A stretch of DNA of 54,442 bases from a virus. The translations under genes were made by a program, and so were the position numbers. The notes beneath the pieces were generated by a model, which did not search any database, was not told the origin of the DNA, and saw nothing but the letters and a program-made list of their open reading frames with translations. The stretch lies in the IMG/VR virus record IMGVR_UViG_3300013005_000022, positions 1 to 54,442 of that record. One strand, given 5' to 3'. Positions 1 to 9,945 of this stretch are shown here, one piece after another (the first letter of the stretch is position 1; the number at the start of each line of letters is the position of its first letter).

Positions 1-1
1 A

Positions 2-94
2 GGAAATAACCCATTGAATTTTAGCTTGATATATAATCTACCAACAGACAAGCAAGTTTCAATTTCTTGCACGGTGACATTAAATAAAAAATAA
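2..94 (+). CDS. C-terminal end of an upstream protein (partial)
   Basis: An open frame enters from the left edge and stops at TAA 92-94, five bases before the next ATG. Its 30 residues (GNNPLNFSLIYNLPTD, then a short polar tail ending LNKK) have alternating hydrophobic and polar residues, as in beta-rich phage structural proteins. The tight spacing to a tail fibre gene suggests the same tail operon. No function can be assigned from so short a piece. Confidence 0.55.
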   Translation, partial: GNNPLNFSLIYNLPTDKQVSISCTVTLNKK

Positions 95-98
95 GTAA

Positions 99-2645
99 AT
101 GGCTAACATTTCAATAAAAGAACTTTTTCCATCAGACTCTCTCTTAGATGCAGTTGAAAAGATAAATTTTAACTTCGATCAAGTAATTCTAGGTGGTGGA
201 GGTCCTCAAGGAGAAATCGGTGTAACCGGTAATGCCGGAGGACAGGGACCAATTGGAGATCGAGGAAACTATTGGTTTGCTGGATCTACTTATGGCGGAA
301 TAACAGGAGATTACTTCGGAAATCCATTAGAACTAGGTGATGGATTTGTGAGTACTGGTGGAACCGTGTTCATATACTCATATACTGGTGGATCTACCGG
401 ATGGTACAATACAGGAATTAATCTTGTTGGACCGAGTGGTCCGGTTGGTGCAACTGGAAGTTCATTCGAATGGCAATATTTTAGAGGAGCTACAGACATA
501 GGTGCTAACTCATGGGTTGCAGCTACTGCTGGAGGTGCCACTTCAATAACAAGTTCAAATAGAGATATTATTTCATATGTAGGCGCTGAGAAGAATATTG
601 TGTTTATGGGATCTACTGGTTGGGCTCAAAACGAGCTATCCGATTTTGGATTCTTTCCTACCGGATCTAACCTACAAAAACAGCTACCCACTCTAACGGT
701 TATTCAAAGATATATCGATGGAGATAGTGTTAGTGGAATTGCATTTGGTGCCGTTGGTTTAACTTCTGGCACTGCCGGAACACTTCCTACATCCGGAGAT
801 CTTAATGCATCAGTATCGGCTCTAGACTTTACGTATTATGGATTCGAAACTACAACAACAGATCCTTGGTTTAATGGAACTATAATACAAAGAGCAGTAG
901 TACATTCTCCTAAAATGCCAATGGCAATTAAGATTGGTGGAACTACTCCTTTAGAATCTCCGGCTAATTATTACCTAGAAGCCCAATATATGAAATTCAA
1001 TGATTATCTAAATGAGAAATCTTGGTTAACTGGTAATGATACAACTGGAAGTTCTAATATGGGGTTTCATCATATATTCTCAAAAAGTATTGGATTCAAT
1101 CCTCTTTCTACTGGAGTTGGAAAACAAGGTGCAGTAGTAATTCAAGGAGTTGAAGGATCCTATGCGGTTGGAACTTACCAACATAGATTAGGAAATACAA
1201 TTATCGGTTCAACCGCTGGTTTAGCTGGTAATATTGTAGCCGGGCTAATTATATCTAGAGGAAATACTGGAGGAATTAGTGCATCGAATAATTACGATTC
1301 ACATATATCATTACATGCCAATAATACATCAAATGCAATTGCTAAAATTATCGCATCAGTTGATTCAACTGGAGTTCCTAGAACCCAATTTGCATCATCC
1401 AGATTTGGTGTCGTTGGTCCAGTTCCAGGAGCTACTGGATCTACCGGTTTCTTAAATGGAGCGTGGAATTCAGAATCATATACTCCTAAAGTTCCTTTCC
1501 ACGTTATTCAAGATAGTGCAAATCTAAATACAATTAATGGATCCGGTGGTGGTATTAATGGTCTAACTCTTCCAATCAACTTGTCAAATTTAAGAGTATT
1601 ATCGATGAATGATGTTATTAATGCTCGTGGTGGTGGTCTTATTCAAGGACTTACTCCGGCATATAACATAACATCTTTTGTGAGTGGAGCTACTGTTGTT
1701 TATGGATTTGATGATATCGTTCTAAGAACTTTTGCTAGAGGAGCAACTAACCCATCGCCTAATATCTGGATTAATCCTGGTGGAACTGGTGTAAATGGTG
1801 GAGCGGTAGTCGTTGGATTAAACTTTCCAACCGGTAACTCTACTCTCGCTGGATCAACTGGTCAATACATTAGATCTAAGATGGCTATTGGAGGTCCAGT
1901 AACAATCGGTAGTAGTATTGATATACACCGAGATGCAGTTGCACCAACGGATGGAATAAGAATTCAAGGAGCAATATATCAAGGTCATGTAAAAAATTAC
2001 CCTGGAGCATCTGCCTCATATAACCTATTTGGTTATTATGGTGGAACTGGATCTTTCGGAAATGAAGGTATCTTAACTGTAGGTGATGAAATTTGGAATA
2101 GAGATGCTAATGCATCTTCACAATATTGGCAACAAAATGCTGGAAGTGCTGGAATGCCTTCGACATTTGCCGCTGCTTTTGGTGGAGCCGTTATAATTCA
2201 AGGAAAATCTCAAGCATCTGTACCGCTTGGTGGAAATATACAGAAGATAACAACTAAAGGACCTACTTCCGTAGATGCATCCCTTTTAGTTGGTGGATAT
2301 TCTATTTTTGGTGATGATGCATATGCACAATCATGGTTTGAAAAAGGACCTTGGTATACAGGAGGTATGGTTTCTAAGGTTGGTGTATTCGGAGATCCTA
2401 TTACAGGATATTCAACTCCGGGATACAATCCATTGGGTTTCCCTGATTCCGCAGTTCTATCTGCTAACTCAACCACTAAAGGTTTTGCTCCGCCGAGAAT
2501 GACTCACACCCAAAGAATAGCGATCGCTGGAGCTACAGTAGGTCTTATGGTATATCAATTAGGTGGAGGAACTGCTCCAATTGGTCAAGAAGGACTTTGG
2601 GTTTATCATTCAACTGGTTGGACTGGACCAGCAAGAATGGGATAA
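99..2645 (+). CDS. Collagen-like tail fibre / adhesin
   Basis: An 848-residue virion protein, probably a fibre or baseplate appendage that contacts the host. Residues 1-30 form a hydrophobic/acidic head (FPSDSLLDAVEKINFNFDQV) of the kind found at the start of phage fibre proteins. Residues 32-56 are Gly-X-Y collagen-like (GPQGEIGVTGNAGGQGPIG), and a second short patch follows near 111-122. The long middle is Gly/Ser/Thr/Asn-rich and probably beta-structured. The end, around residues 790-805, carries TTKGFAPPRMTHTQR followed by GLMVYQ, a C-terminal motif that recurs in phage fibres and appendages. The start is preceded by AAGTAA. It opens a run of tail genes. The structural role is fairly sure; the receptor and exact position in the virion are unknown. 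Confidence 0.75.
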   Translation: MANISIKELFPSDSLLDAVEKINFNFDQVILGGGGPQGEIGVTGNAGGQGPIGDRGNYWFAGSTYGGITGDYFGNPLELGDGFVSTGGTVFIYSYTGGSTGWYNTGINLVGPSGPVGATGSSFEWQYFRGATDIGANSWVAATAGGATSITSSNRDIISYVGAEKNIVFMGSTGWAQNELSDFGFFPTGSNLQKQLPTLTVIQRYIDGDSVSGIAFGAVGLTSGTAGTLPTSGDLNASVSALDFTYYGFETTTTDPWFNGTIIQRAVVHSPKMPMAIKIGGTTPLESPANYYLEAQYMKFNDYLNEKSWLTGNDTTGSSNMGFHHIFSKSIGFNPLSTGVGKQGAVVIQGVEGSYAVGTYQHRLGNTIIGSTAGLAGNIVAGLIISRGNTGGISASNNYDSHISLHANNTSNAIAKIIASVDSTGVPRTQFASSRFGVVGPVPGATGSTGFLNGAWNSESYTPKVPFHVIQDSANLNTINGSGGGINGLTLPINLSNLRVLSMNDVINARGGGLIQGLTPAYNITSFVSGATVVYGFDDIVLRTFARGATNPSPNIWINPGGTGVNGGAVVVGLNFPTGNSTLAGSTGQYIRSKMAIGGPVTIGSSIDIHRDAVAPTDGIRIQGAIYQGHVKNYPGASASYNLFGYYGGTGSFGNEGILTVGDEIWNRDANASSQYWQQNAGSAGMPSTFAAAFGGAVIIQGKSQASVPLGGNIQKITTKGPTSVDASLLVGGYSIFGDDAYAQSWFEKGPWYTGGMVSKVGVFGDPITGYSTPGYNPLGFPDSAVLSANSTTKGFAPPRMTHTQRIAIAGATVGLMVYQLGGGTAPIGQEGLWVYHSTGWTGPARMG

Positions 2646-2661
2646 TAAAATTAAATAAACT

Positions 2662-3441
2662 ATGAAATTTGATTACAAAAAATTGAAGCTTAATCAAGTC
2701 CTAATGATAGGATTCGTGATTATGTTACTTCTATTTTTAAGACAATGTTCAGTTACTGATGGTCTTAAAGATGAATTAATGATAGCCGGGCAAAATGAAA
2801 AAGCTCTACATGATTCAGTTAGAGTAACAACTAATAAATTAGGTGAGCAAGTTTTCTTAAAGAATACTTTTATTGCAGATGGTAAGAAGTTAAAAGAACT
2901 TAATGCCGAACTTTATAAAGAGGTTAAAAACCTAAAAGGAGATGTTAAGATGATTACTACGGCTAATGCCGGAATCAAATCTGATCCAATTTATCTAACA
3001 AATACCATCACTAAATATGCCGATGGAATTGTGGATATTGGTTGGAAATATGATACGATTTTTTCTAAGGGTAACTACAGGAAGTTGGCAGGGATATCTA
3101 AGATTCAATACGATTCAACGAATGTTCTAGATAAAGGAACCACTATAACAAACGATGAAATTGGCATCTCGGTGACCACTGGTTTGGTTAAGCTCGATGG
3201 ATCTTACCAAATTTTTGTAAAATCTAATTATCCTGGAATGTCAATATCTGATATTCAAGGATCTATACTTGATAAAGATATGATTCAATCAGACGAATCC
3301 TCTTGGGTATTTGGACCTTATGTTGGTGTTGGTGTTGGAGTAGATCCAATGAACAAAACAGTTGGTCCTAATGTATCCATAGGTCTAGGAATTACATATA
3401 ACTTGAATAAGAAGATTAAAAGGCTCTTTAAGCCCTTCTAA
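2662..3441 (+). CDS. Membrane-anchored coiled-coil protein, unknown function
   Basis: 259 residues. Residues 11-27 (NQVLMIGFVIMLLLFLR) form one N-terminal transmembrane helix next to a Lys-rich cytoplasmic tip, and a Cys follows at residue 29. Residues 35-100 are heptad-like and charged, suggesting a coiled coil. The C-terminal third is beta-rich, and its glycine-rich stretch (GPYVGVGVGVDP, then GPNVSIGLGITYNL) ends in a basic tail and resembles the final strands of a small barrel. This layout (one anchor, coiled coil, envelope-facing domain) could suit a lysis or spanin-like protein, but no family motif proves it. It lies between two structural genes. Confidence 0.5.
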   Translation: MKFDYKKLKLNQVLMIGFVIMLLLFLRQCSVTDGLKDELMIAGQNEKALHDSVRVTTNKLGEQVFLKNTFIADGKKLKELNAELYKEVKNLKGDVKMITTANAGIKSDPIYLTNTITKYADGIVDIGWKYDTIFSKGNYRKLAGISKIQYDSTNVLDKGTTITNDEIGISVTTGLVKLDGSYQIFVKSNYPGMSISDIQGSILDKDMIQSDESSWVFGPYVGVGVGVDPMNKTVGPNVSIGLGITYNLNKKIKRLFKPF

Positions 3442-3454
3442 ATAATAAACGTAA

Positions 3455-6043
3455 ATGGCTACATCTTCAAAATTTGTTTTACTTAATGATGCCGTACTGA
3501 TGGAATACATCTATGCGGATCAAGATCAGATCAATGTACCCGGGAACGAGTTTCGTATCCCTACTACAACTGCAGCATTATGGAAGACACAAAATCTACA
3601 TACAGGAGAATATCAAATTCTAAATGATGATGCATCCGGAACAATTCAAGATGGTCTTCCAGTTGGAACCGCTAATATCAGGAATCATTCATATGCACAA
3701 ATATCTAAGTCTAAAATAGCAGACCTTGATATTAATCGTATTGTTTTCTATAACGATTACGATCCAGATTTAACACCATCTAACTTACTTCCAATAAGTT
3801 TTAACACAGCTAAATCTCCAGTATATGATACAATAAGATTCCATTTAGTACAAGGATTTAACTTTCAGGGAAATGAAGCTTTTGCTGCGTCAATTAAGGC
3901 AAAGAAAAGAGATGGAAAGAATTTAATTCTTGCAAACTTACTTTATTCAAAATCAGATTCATGGGAAACTCTTAACCCATCATCATTCTTATTTGGTGGT
4001 AGAGTTTATGATTCATATGTGGAAATTAGAGCACTTTCTCTATACAATCTAATATATGATTATTGGTATACTACACTTACTGGAGATTCGGTTGCAGAAA
4101 AAATAACTGATGGATCTGGACTTGTTCAATCACAAAATATTCAAATTGAATTTAGATGGTTGAATAACCCAACTTTTGTAGATGGACAAAATTACCTAAC
4201 CTTCTTTGAAGGTGTTCAAGTAGAAATACCTACTAAAGATCAATTTGAAGCTATTAGTGCTTATATTGCTGAATCGAATGATGGAGATTATGTTGAATTC
4301 TATGGTAAATTTGACGGAGATATCATCGAGAATTTCATCTTAGATATTAATAAGTCTGGATACGATTATATGTTACTACATGATTTAGTCGTATCTGAAT
4401 ATGTTTACGATCAAACTAGTGCAACCTATACATGGGTACAAACTGCCGATGTACAGCTTTCACAAACAGATAATTATGATTTGCCTAATACTTACCGTCC
4501 TGTAATTAAGAACGGTAATGCTATTTCGTTTAAGATTGATTATGTTCTTCGACTATACAACCGAAACGACAATTCACAGATTTGGAAAACCTCATCTATG
4601 ATTTCTGGTAAAGTTAATAGATATGGTAGAACACTTAAAGCAATTAACTTGGGATCTAATCCTATTCAACTTAAGGTATACAATCAAATTGTATCAAAAG
4701 AAATTAAGTTACAAAGAGTTATTGAGCCGGTAATTAGTAACGTTAAGTATTTGACTTCATTCACTGATAATAATGCAATATCTATTGCATGGGATAATGT
4801 TGCAACCGGAACCACTGCTGCTGCCGGAACTGTTGAAAGAGTAATTCAAAATGGAACGGTTCTAAGAATATTCCCACAGAGTTTAGGTCGAATAATGGTA
4901 TCTAAAGGAGTTTCGTATATCAGATTTACGATGTATCAAAATAAGAATAATGCAAATACTATTCTAGATTTATCTGGGCTCGGTGATCTTATTCTAGGAT
5001 TTGGATCTAATACAGACGAATCTATTTCGTTTGAAGAATTTCCAACTCCATCAGCCGATAAAGCTAGAGGTCAAGTTGTATTTCGTCTTAACGAAACTCA
5101 AGCAACTAATGTTCTTGGACTAAAAGATAGAGAATTTAATATCTACATCCGAAATGAGAAAGGAACTACTGCCGGTCTAACTGGAGCTACTTCGGTGGAT
5201 ATCACTAATACTGCACAAACCAATGCGGCTAATGCAAGAGGAGAAAAACAATTACTTTATACAGGTAAATTCTATTCATCGGCAGAATATGCTAAATTAG
5301 CAGAGCTAGACAAAATAGAAGAGTTGATTGGTACCATCAATGAAAAAGATGGCCAGATTAATAGACAAGAAAATATTATAGTTGAACGTAACTCAACAGT
5401 AGCTAATAAGGACAATATTATAGCAGATCTACAAACTAGATTATCTAAAGCTAATGCGGATTTAGTACAAGCACTCAAAGATCAAGCTACATTCTTGGCA
5501 TCAGATAACATAGAAGATGCTCAATTTAAAGCTACAATAGATTCGTTAACTGCTCAATTAAATGCTGCAACTACTTCAATAAACCAAATAAATACTCAAT
5601 TACAAAATCTAACTTCTGAGAAAGTTAGTTTAACTAATGAGAATAATCGTTTATTGGCCTTGATCAGTACTCTTAATGCAACTATCGCATCACTTCGAGC
5701 AACTCCAGTAAGAACAGACGTACTCCCATATAGTCCAATAACAATAAGAAATTTTGGAGAATTACCTCTCGTGAATCCAAACAACCCAAGATCTCTTTTA
5801 CCTCCGGCATCTTCAATAGTGAGTGTTAATGCATCTAATTTTGCAGTTAGTCCAGTAAGACCTAGTGGATCAAGCTTTGCAAATAACGTTATATCAGTTC
5901 CAAGTTTCACCAATTTTACTAATGTAACAATACCAGCTGCATTCCAATCAACTTCACCATCTAAAGGATCTGCTTCAAAAGGAACTAATGTTAGAAATTC
6001 AATAGTAGCTAGTAATTTTGGTGGAGGTGGTAGGCCATCATAA
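3455..6043 (+). CDS. Large structural protein with C-terminal coiled coil
   Basis: 862 residues, not matched to a named T4 protein. Residues 1-600 are rich in beta-prone sequence (for example LTFFEGVQVEIPT and QIEFRWLNNP). Residues about 612-748 form a long coiled coil rich in Asn, Gln, Leu and Ile, including LQTRLSKANADLVQALKDQ. The tail is Ser/Pro/Asn-rich and ends NFGGGGRPS. Size and neighbours (tail fibre before, tail-tube-like protein after) suggest a tail or baseplate component. A fibre or tape-associated role is also possible. Confidence 0.55.
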   Translation: MATSSKFVLLNDAVLMEYIYADQDQINVPGNEFRIPTTTAALWKTQNLHTGEYQILNDDASGTIQDGLPVGTANIRNHSYAQISKSKIADLDINRIVFYNDYDPDLTPSNLLPISFNTAKSPVYDTIRFHLVQGFNFQGNEAFAASIKAKKRDGKNLILANLLYSKSDSWETLNPSSFLFGGRVYDSYVEIRALSLYNLIYDYWYTTLTGDSVAEKITDGSGLVQSQNIQIEFRWLNNPTFVDGQNYLTFFEGVQVEIPTKDQFEAISAYIAESNDGDYVEFYGKFDGDIIENFILDINKSGYDYMLLHDLVVSEYVYDQTSATYTWVQTADVQLSQTDNYDLPNTYRPVIKNGNAISFKIDYVLRLYNRNDNSQIWKTSSMISGKVNRYGRTLKAINLGSNPIQLKVYNQIVSKEIKLQRVIEPVISNVKYLTSFTDNNAISIAWDNVATGTTAAAGTVERVIQNGTVLRIFPQSLGRIMVSKGVSYIRFTMYQNKNNANTILDLSGLGDLILGFGSNTDESISFEEFPTPSADKARGQVVFRLNETQATNVLGLKDREFNIYIRNEKGTTAGLTGATSVDITNTAQTNAANARGEKQLLYTGKFYSSAEYAKLAELDKIEELIGTINEKDGQINRQENIIVERNSTVANKDNIIADLQTRLSKANADLVQALKDQATFLASDNIEDAQFKATIDSLTAQLNAATTSINQINTQLQNLTSEKVSLTNENNRLLALISTLNATIASLRATPVRTDVLPYSPITIRNFGELPLVNPNNPRSLLPPASSIVSVNASNFAVSPVRPSGSSFANNVISVPSFTNFTNVTIPAAFQSTSPSKGSASKGTNVRNSIVASNFGGGGRPS

Positions 6044-6060
6044 CAAATAAAATTAAGTAA

Positions 6061-6627
6061 ATGATACTCCAAAATAGAAATGACCTCTTTAAAGTTGAGT
6101 TACCTAGAATATTTGTACCTCAAGAAATTAAAGAGAGATATGCGCCATATCTTTTTAGGATGCCAACTCCGGTTACTGATGTAGCAGACATAATCAATTA
6201 TTCTATACAATCTATATCAATTCCTAATTTTAACTATCAACCAATTGAACAAGTTAAACCTGGGTATTATGCCGAAGCAAAAGGAACCACCAGAAGATTC
6301 CGTCAAGCACTTTCACCAGAGATGTTAATTGATCGTAATTTTACCATTACTTTTCAACTCTTAGACGGTAATGTTAATTACTGGATAATGTTAGAAACAT
6401 TCTTCCATTACTACAACTTCGATAATAGAGATCCTTATACATTTGATGTTCCTATTGGAATATTTGATGCTGAAGGAAATAAGATGTATTCATCAATTTT
6501 CAAAGATTGTTTGTTTACCGGAATGAATCAATTCACAATGTCATACTCTGAACTTACTCCAGAATTTAGAACATTCGAAGCTACATTTGCATTCAACGAG
6601 CTAAAGCTAGAATTTGAAGTTCAATAA
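6061..6627 (+). CDS. Tail-tube-like protein (gp19/gp54 type)
   Basis: 188 residues with the layout of T4 tail-tube-fold proteins. An N-terminal LFKVELPRIF strand is followed by a loop around residues 55-65 (SIQSISIPNFNYQPIEQ) that resembles the segment in gp19-like tubes. A conserved-looking FTITFQLLDG strand follows, and the C-terminus is FRTFEATFAFNELKLEFE, similar in pattern to the closing strands of gp19. In T4, gp19 polymerises into the inner tube and gp54 starts it on the baseplate. I cannot tell which of these it corresponds to. It follows a structural gene and its start is preceded by AAGTAA. Confidence 0.5.
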   Translation: MILQNRNDLFKVELPRIFVPQEIKERYAPYLFRMPTPVTDVADIINYSIQSISIPNFNYQPIEQVKPGYYAEAKGTTRRFRQALSPEMLIDRNFTITFQLLDGNVNYWIMLETFFHYYNFDNRDPYTFDVPIGIFDAEGNKMYSSIFKDCLFTGMNQFTMSYSELTPEFRTFEATFAFNELKLEFEVQ

Positions 6628-6641
6628 CCGAAATTTTATCA

Positions 6642-6657
6642 AATATATAATAAAATC
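6642..6657 (+). promoter_or_regulatory. Candidate late promoter box
   Basis: AATATATAATAAAATC; the TATATAA core (6644-6650) lies 18 nt before the start of the tagged protein at 6669. Core and spacing recur upstream of other virion genes and resemble the T4 late box TATAAATA. Confidence 0.45.
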
Positions 6658-6668
6658 AACATAACAAC

Positions 6669-6971
6669 ATGGAAATACCTAATTTTGAAAATTTTATCAA
6701 CGAAGGAAAAGTTACCATCAATAAAATGAATTTCACCATACATGTATTCAACGATACTAAAGGGTTATCTGTTCAATTTATTCCGGATAGTAAAACTCTA
6801 GATAAATTTTCAAAAAATGAAATGGTTGAATCTATTAAAACAAAACTAACCTCAGCAATGCCTAAATTTGCGGATTCTCTATATTTTGCAATAGATAATT
6901 CAGCTGCTGGTTTAAGTTTCCGTGTTGATACATTTGAATTAAGTGAAATAATTACAAAAGCTATTAAATAA
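6669..6971 (+). CDS. Small protein with capsid-targeting-type N-terminus
   Basis: 100 residues of unknown function. The N-terminus is MEIPNFENFINEGKV. The NFENFINE stretch matches the aromatic-x-x-F-hydrophobic-x-E pattern of T4 internal-protein capsid-targeting sequences, and INE fits the gp21 (L/I)xE cleavage site. The remainder is a small alpha/beta protein with no motif I recognise. It is preceded by a late-promoter-like box and its stop shares a base with the next ATG. I infer that it is packaged in the head; the sequence does not prove this. Confidence 0.6.
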   Translation: MEIPNFENFINEGKVTINKMNFTIHVFNDTKGLSVQFIPDSKTLDKFSKNEMVESIKTKLTSAMPKFADSLYFAIDNSAAGLSFRVDTFELSEIITKAIK

Positions 6972-7336
6972 TGAAAACATTCAAAGAATATCTTATAGAA
7001 ACTAGCACTTTCTCTGAAGAAGAAATCAAGGCTCTTAATGAGAACCTTAAGACTGAGCTAACTGAAGAAGAAGAAGCTAAAGTAGACAAAGCTATAAAAG
7101 AATTTTGTAGTGAATACCTAGACAAAAATAAAGGAATGAAATCTTTCAATGAAGATCTAACTAATGAAGGTTTCTTGGGATCTATCTTAGGAGGTCTAAC
7201 CGGTTTTGCATTGGGTTCATCGGTTGGTAAAATCATTGCAAACGTATTGGGTATTGAAAAAGGTGTGATTTTCGATCTTCTAACTAGTAGATTAGTTGGT
7301 GCTGCATTAGGTGCTGCATTAGGAAAACGTCTATGA
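6971..7336 (+). CDS. Tagged protein with glycine-zipper hydrophobic C-terminus
   Basis: 121 residues. It begins MKTFKEYLIE, almost the same pattern as the T4 internal-protein tag (MKTYQEFIAE as I recall it). An acidic helix-rich stretch follows. Residues 56-66 read MKSFNEDLTNE, a second tag-like site. The last 55 residues are Gly/Ala-rich and hydrophobic (GFLGSILGGLTGFALGSSVG), as in membrane-inserting glycine zippers. Cleavage after E66 would free this peptide. A role as a packaged membrane-active protein is inference. The end overlaps the resolvase start by four bases. Confidence 0.6.
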   Translation: MKTFKEYLIETSTFSEEEIKALNENLKTELTEEEEAKVDKAIKEFCSEYLDKNKGMKSFNEDLTNEGFLGSILGGLTGFALGSSVGKIIANVLGIEKGVIFDLLTSRLVGAALGAALGKRL

Positions 7337-7950
7337 TAATAGGAATTGACTTTTCAATTAATAGTACTGCCGTATCTATAAACGACGAAGGTAAATACAC
7401 ACTTTTCTCATTCGTTCCAAATTTCCAATCAGGTAAAGCGGCATTCCGTACTCATGATGCAATTGACAAAATTGTAACTATTGTTAGTTATGAAAAGACG
7501 GCAAATACCAAAGATAGTCTAGAGGATCAACGAATAAAACTTCGTAATGCCAATCGTTTATCCGACCAAATCATTGAACATATTAGACCTTACTTAGATA
7601 AAGCAGAATTTATCAATATAGAAGGTTATTCATTTGGATCTAAAGGAAATTCCTTTATCGATCTAATTACCTATAATTCATTTCTAAAAGTAAAAATTCT
7701 ACAAATCTGTGGAGAGAAGACTTGGGTTTGGCCACCTAAATCTATTAAGAAGATGTATACCGGTAATGGTAATGCATCAAAATGTATGATGGTTACCCGT
7801 TTCATGGAAGATTCTAGTCCTCTTAGAGATAAAATTTCTGAACTTGGATTTGTCCAAGAAGGCGAATTCGCAATCCCAAAACCTATCGATGATATCGTCG
7901 ATGCGGTAGCCCTATCTAGATTAAACCCTATCACCCAATCCATCATATAA
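7333..7950 (+). CDS. RuvC-like Holliday junction resolvase
   Basis: 205 residues with the RNase-H-like resolvase pattern. GIDFS gives the first acidic residue (D6), IEGYSFGSKG the second (E97), and DDIVDAVALS near residues 186-193 the final Asp pair (D186/D187, D190). KKMYTGNGNASK sits where resolvases have a conserved basic loop. Such enzymes cut branched DNA. In T4 the unrelated endonuclease VII (gp49) clears branches before packaging, and I infer that this enzyme takes that role here. It overlaps the preceding tagged gene by ATGA-type coupling. The family call is good; substrate preference is untested. Confidence 0.75.
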   Translation: MIIGIDFSINSTAVSINDEGKYTLFSFVPNFQSGKAAFRTHDAIDKIVTIVSYEKTANTKDSLEDQRIKLRNANRLSDQIIEHIRPYLDKAEFINIEGYSFGSKGNSFIDLITYNSFLKVKILQICGEKTWVWPPKSIKKMYTGNGNASKCMMVTRFMEDSSPLRDKISELGFVQEGEFAIPKPIDDIVDAVALSRLNPITQSII

Positions 7951-7971
7951 GTAGATAAAGACTGTATTTGC

Positions 7972-9801
7972 ATGAAAATTAATATCATAACTAGGCTCAC
8001 TCGACCTGAGTACATAAAAGACGTATGGAAGTCGATTGAAGCTTCTCGAATAAAAGATGTTCAAATAGATTGGTATGTTATAATTGACATACTAGGAAAT
8101 TTCTCTGTTTCATCGGAGATCTTTCGTTTCCTGGAAGATAAAGCGGATTCAGTTATTATTGAAAAGGGAAAACCTGATACATTCGGATATACCCTAATCA
8201 ATAAGCTAATAGATGTTTTACCTGACGATGAATGGATATACATTCTAGACGATGATAATGCAATACACTTAGATTTTTTCCAAACCGTCAAAGATCGAGT
8301 AAACAAACCAGGTATCTGGGTATTCGATCAATTAGTGGAAGGAAAAGACTTCACTGGTGTACATATCAGAGAAGCTAATATAGAAAATATGAGATGGCAA
8401 GGAGTTGACGTTGCCCAGTTACTTATACACAAAGGCTCAATGAATCCTCATAGATTCCACTCTCATTATAGTGGAGATGGATATTTCATAGATGCGATTA
8501 AAGCAGACAAACCAGAAGTATTCAATTTTATCAACGAAACTCTTACTCATTATAATTACTTTCAAAAACCCAAGCTCAATAAAAAACTTCCAAGAATCTT
8601 ATTGATACATGACCAAGATGTTGAGCTTTTATCTAACAACCCTCCTTATTTTGAATGTAAAGAACTTACCGTTAAACGTTGTGAAGCTTATGATGAAAAG
8701 GTTGTTTCTGAATTTAACCCTGATTGTATAGTTACTATCGGTGGTGATTGGTCAGATTATCCACAACTTTCGAGTTCATCATTTGACTTTAAACAAAGAT
8801 GGTTACATTTTTCTGAATACACTCCAGAAATAGGAGAAGAAGCCTATCAATGTGCAACATCATATATCCTTAATAGAAAAGATGATGAACCTCTTTTAAG
8901 TATCATCACTCCTATTTACAATACCGGAGATAAGCTAAGAAGAACTTACAACTCAATCAAATCACAAACCTACACAAATTGGGAATGGGTAATTGTAGAT
9001 GATTCAACTGATGAATATACCACTCGATTAGCTAAAGAAATAGAATCAGAAGATCCTAGAGTAACCGTGTATCGAATACTTCCTATTAGTGGTGGAATTA
9101 TTGGTGAAGCTAAATATCGAGCATTCATGCTTTCTCGAGGAGAAATCTTAATGGAAATGGATCATGATGACGAACTTCACCCAGAAGCAAATGAATACAT
9201 CGTTAAAGCTTACAGAAAATATCCTGATGCCGGTTTCTATTACTCTGATTGTGTTGAGATAAATGAACAACATGAATCTTTAACTTATGGACCAGATGGA
9301 ACATGGGCTTTAGGTTATGGTAAATATTATGACTTTACTCATAATGGAAGAGAATACAAATCCGTCGATCAACCAAACATCAATCCACTTACAATACGTC
9401 ACATCGTGGCAGTTCCAAATCACTTTCGTGCATGGCGAAGAGATGTTTATTTAGCAATAGGATCGCATAATAGAAGACTATCAATAGCCGATGATTATGA
9501 GTTAATTGTTAGAACTTTCTTACATACCAAAATGGTACACATCCCAAAACCTCTTTACTTCCAATATTATCATGGAGGAAATTCTCAGGATGATGGTAAT
9601 GCTAGAGCCGACATTCAAAGAAGAGTAAGATCCATTTCAGTATTCTACAATTGGGAGATACGTAATCGTTTTAAAGAACTAGGAGTAGAAGACTGGGCTT
9701 TTGTTGATACTAACTGGCCTTGGTACGAAAACCCTAGATTCGGTGAGGAAGAGAATTATGTTAATTACTTATTAGATATAAGTGAGAATGAAGGAGAATG
9801 A
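7972..9801 (+). CDS. Two-domain glycosyltransferase (GT-A / GT2 type)
   Basis: 609 residues. The N-terminal part (1-180) looks like a GT-A fold, with WIYILDDDNAIH placing a DDD motif at 93-95. A middle part (about 200-290) begins RILLIHDQDVELL. From residue 307 there is a classical family-2 domain: LSIITPIYNTGDKLRRTYN, WEWVIVDDSTD, and the metal/sugar-nucleotide DxD motif in EMDHDDELHP (D397-x-D399). It probably transfers sugars from nucleotide donors in the cytoplasm. The target could be virion protein, phage DNA or host surface glycan, and the sequence does not decide. It sits between the resolvase and a LamG adhesin, which favours modification of a virion component. Confidence 0.75.
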   Translation: MKINIITRLTRPEYIKDVWKSIEASRIKDVQIDWYVIIDILGNFSVSSEIFRFLEDKADSVIIEKGKPDTFGYTLINKLIDVLPDDEWIYILDDDNAIHLDFFQTVKDRVNKPGIWVFDQLVEGKDFTGVHIREANIENMRWQGVDVAQLLIHKGSMNPHRFHSHYSGDGYFIDAIKADKPEVFNFINETLTHYNYFQKPKLNKKLPRILLIHDQDVELLSNNPPYFECKELTVKRCEAYDEKVVSEFNPDCIVTIGGDWSDYPQLSSSSFDFKQRWLHFSEYTPEIGEEAYQCATSYILNRKDDEPLLSIITPIYNTGDKLRRTYNSIKSQTYTNWEWVIVDDSTDEYTTRLAKEIESEDPRVTVYRILPISGGIIGEAKYRAFMLSRGEILMEMDHDDELHPEANEYIVKAYRKYPDAGFYYSDCVEINEQHESLTYGPDGTWALGYGKYYDFTHNGREYKSVDQPNINPLTIRHIVAVPNHFRAWRRDVYLAIGSHNRRLSIADDYELIVRTFLHTKMVHIPKPLYFQYYHGGNSQDDGNARADIQRRVRSISVFYNWEIRNRFKELGVEDWAFVDTNWPWYENPRFGEEENYVNYLLDISENEGE

Positions 9802-9918
9802 AGGAGAATTACCTAGTAACTTACTAGTACTGCCTGAAGAACTATATTATTTCCTCGATCACCTTAGATAAAGGTTATATGTAATTTTGATACGGTCAGA
9901 TTCAGTATTTTTATATTG

Positions 9919-9930
9919 AATATATAAAGT
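9919..9930 (+). promoter_or_regulatory. Candidate late promoter box
   Basis: AATATATAAAGT; the TATATAA core (9921-9927) lies 18 nt before the LamG adhesin start, the same spacing as at several other virion genes. Confidence 0.4.
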
Positions 9931-9945
9931 GAATTAAGATATAAT

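Noticed and set aside
30-44. Late-type box GATATATAATCTACC near the left edge
   Set aside because: It lies in the coding end of the upstream gene, 62 nt from the next start, unlike the 15-24 nt spacing of the others.
5596-6072. 158-residue frame on the minus strand
   Set aside because: Antisense to a well-formed structural gene; composition follows the complement of its codons and no motif is present.
9788-9871. 27-codon frame MKENEGELPSNLLVLPEELY... overlapping the glycosyltransferase end
   Set aside because: It begins inside a short direct repeat (gaatgaagga), is very short and has no supporting context; kept as a remote possibility only.
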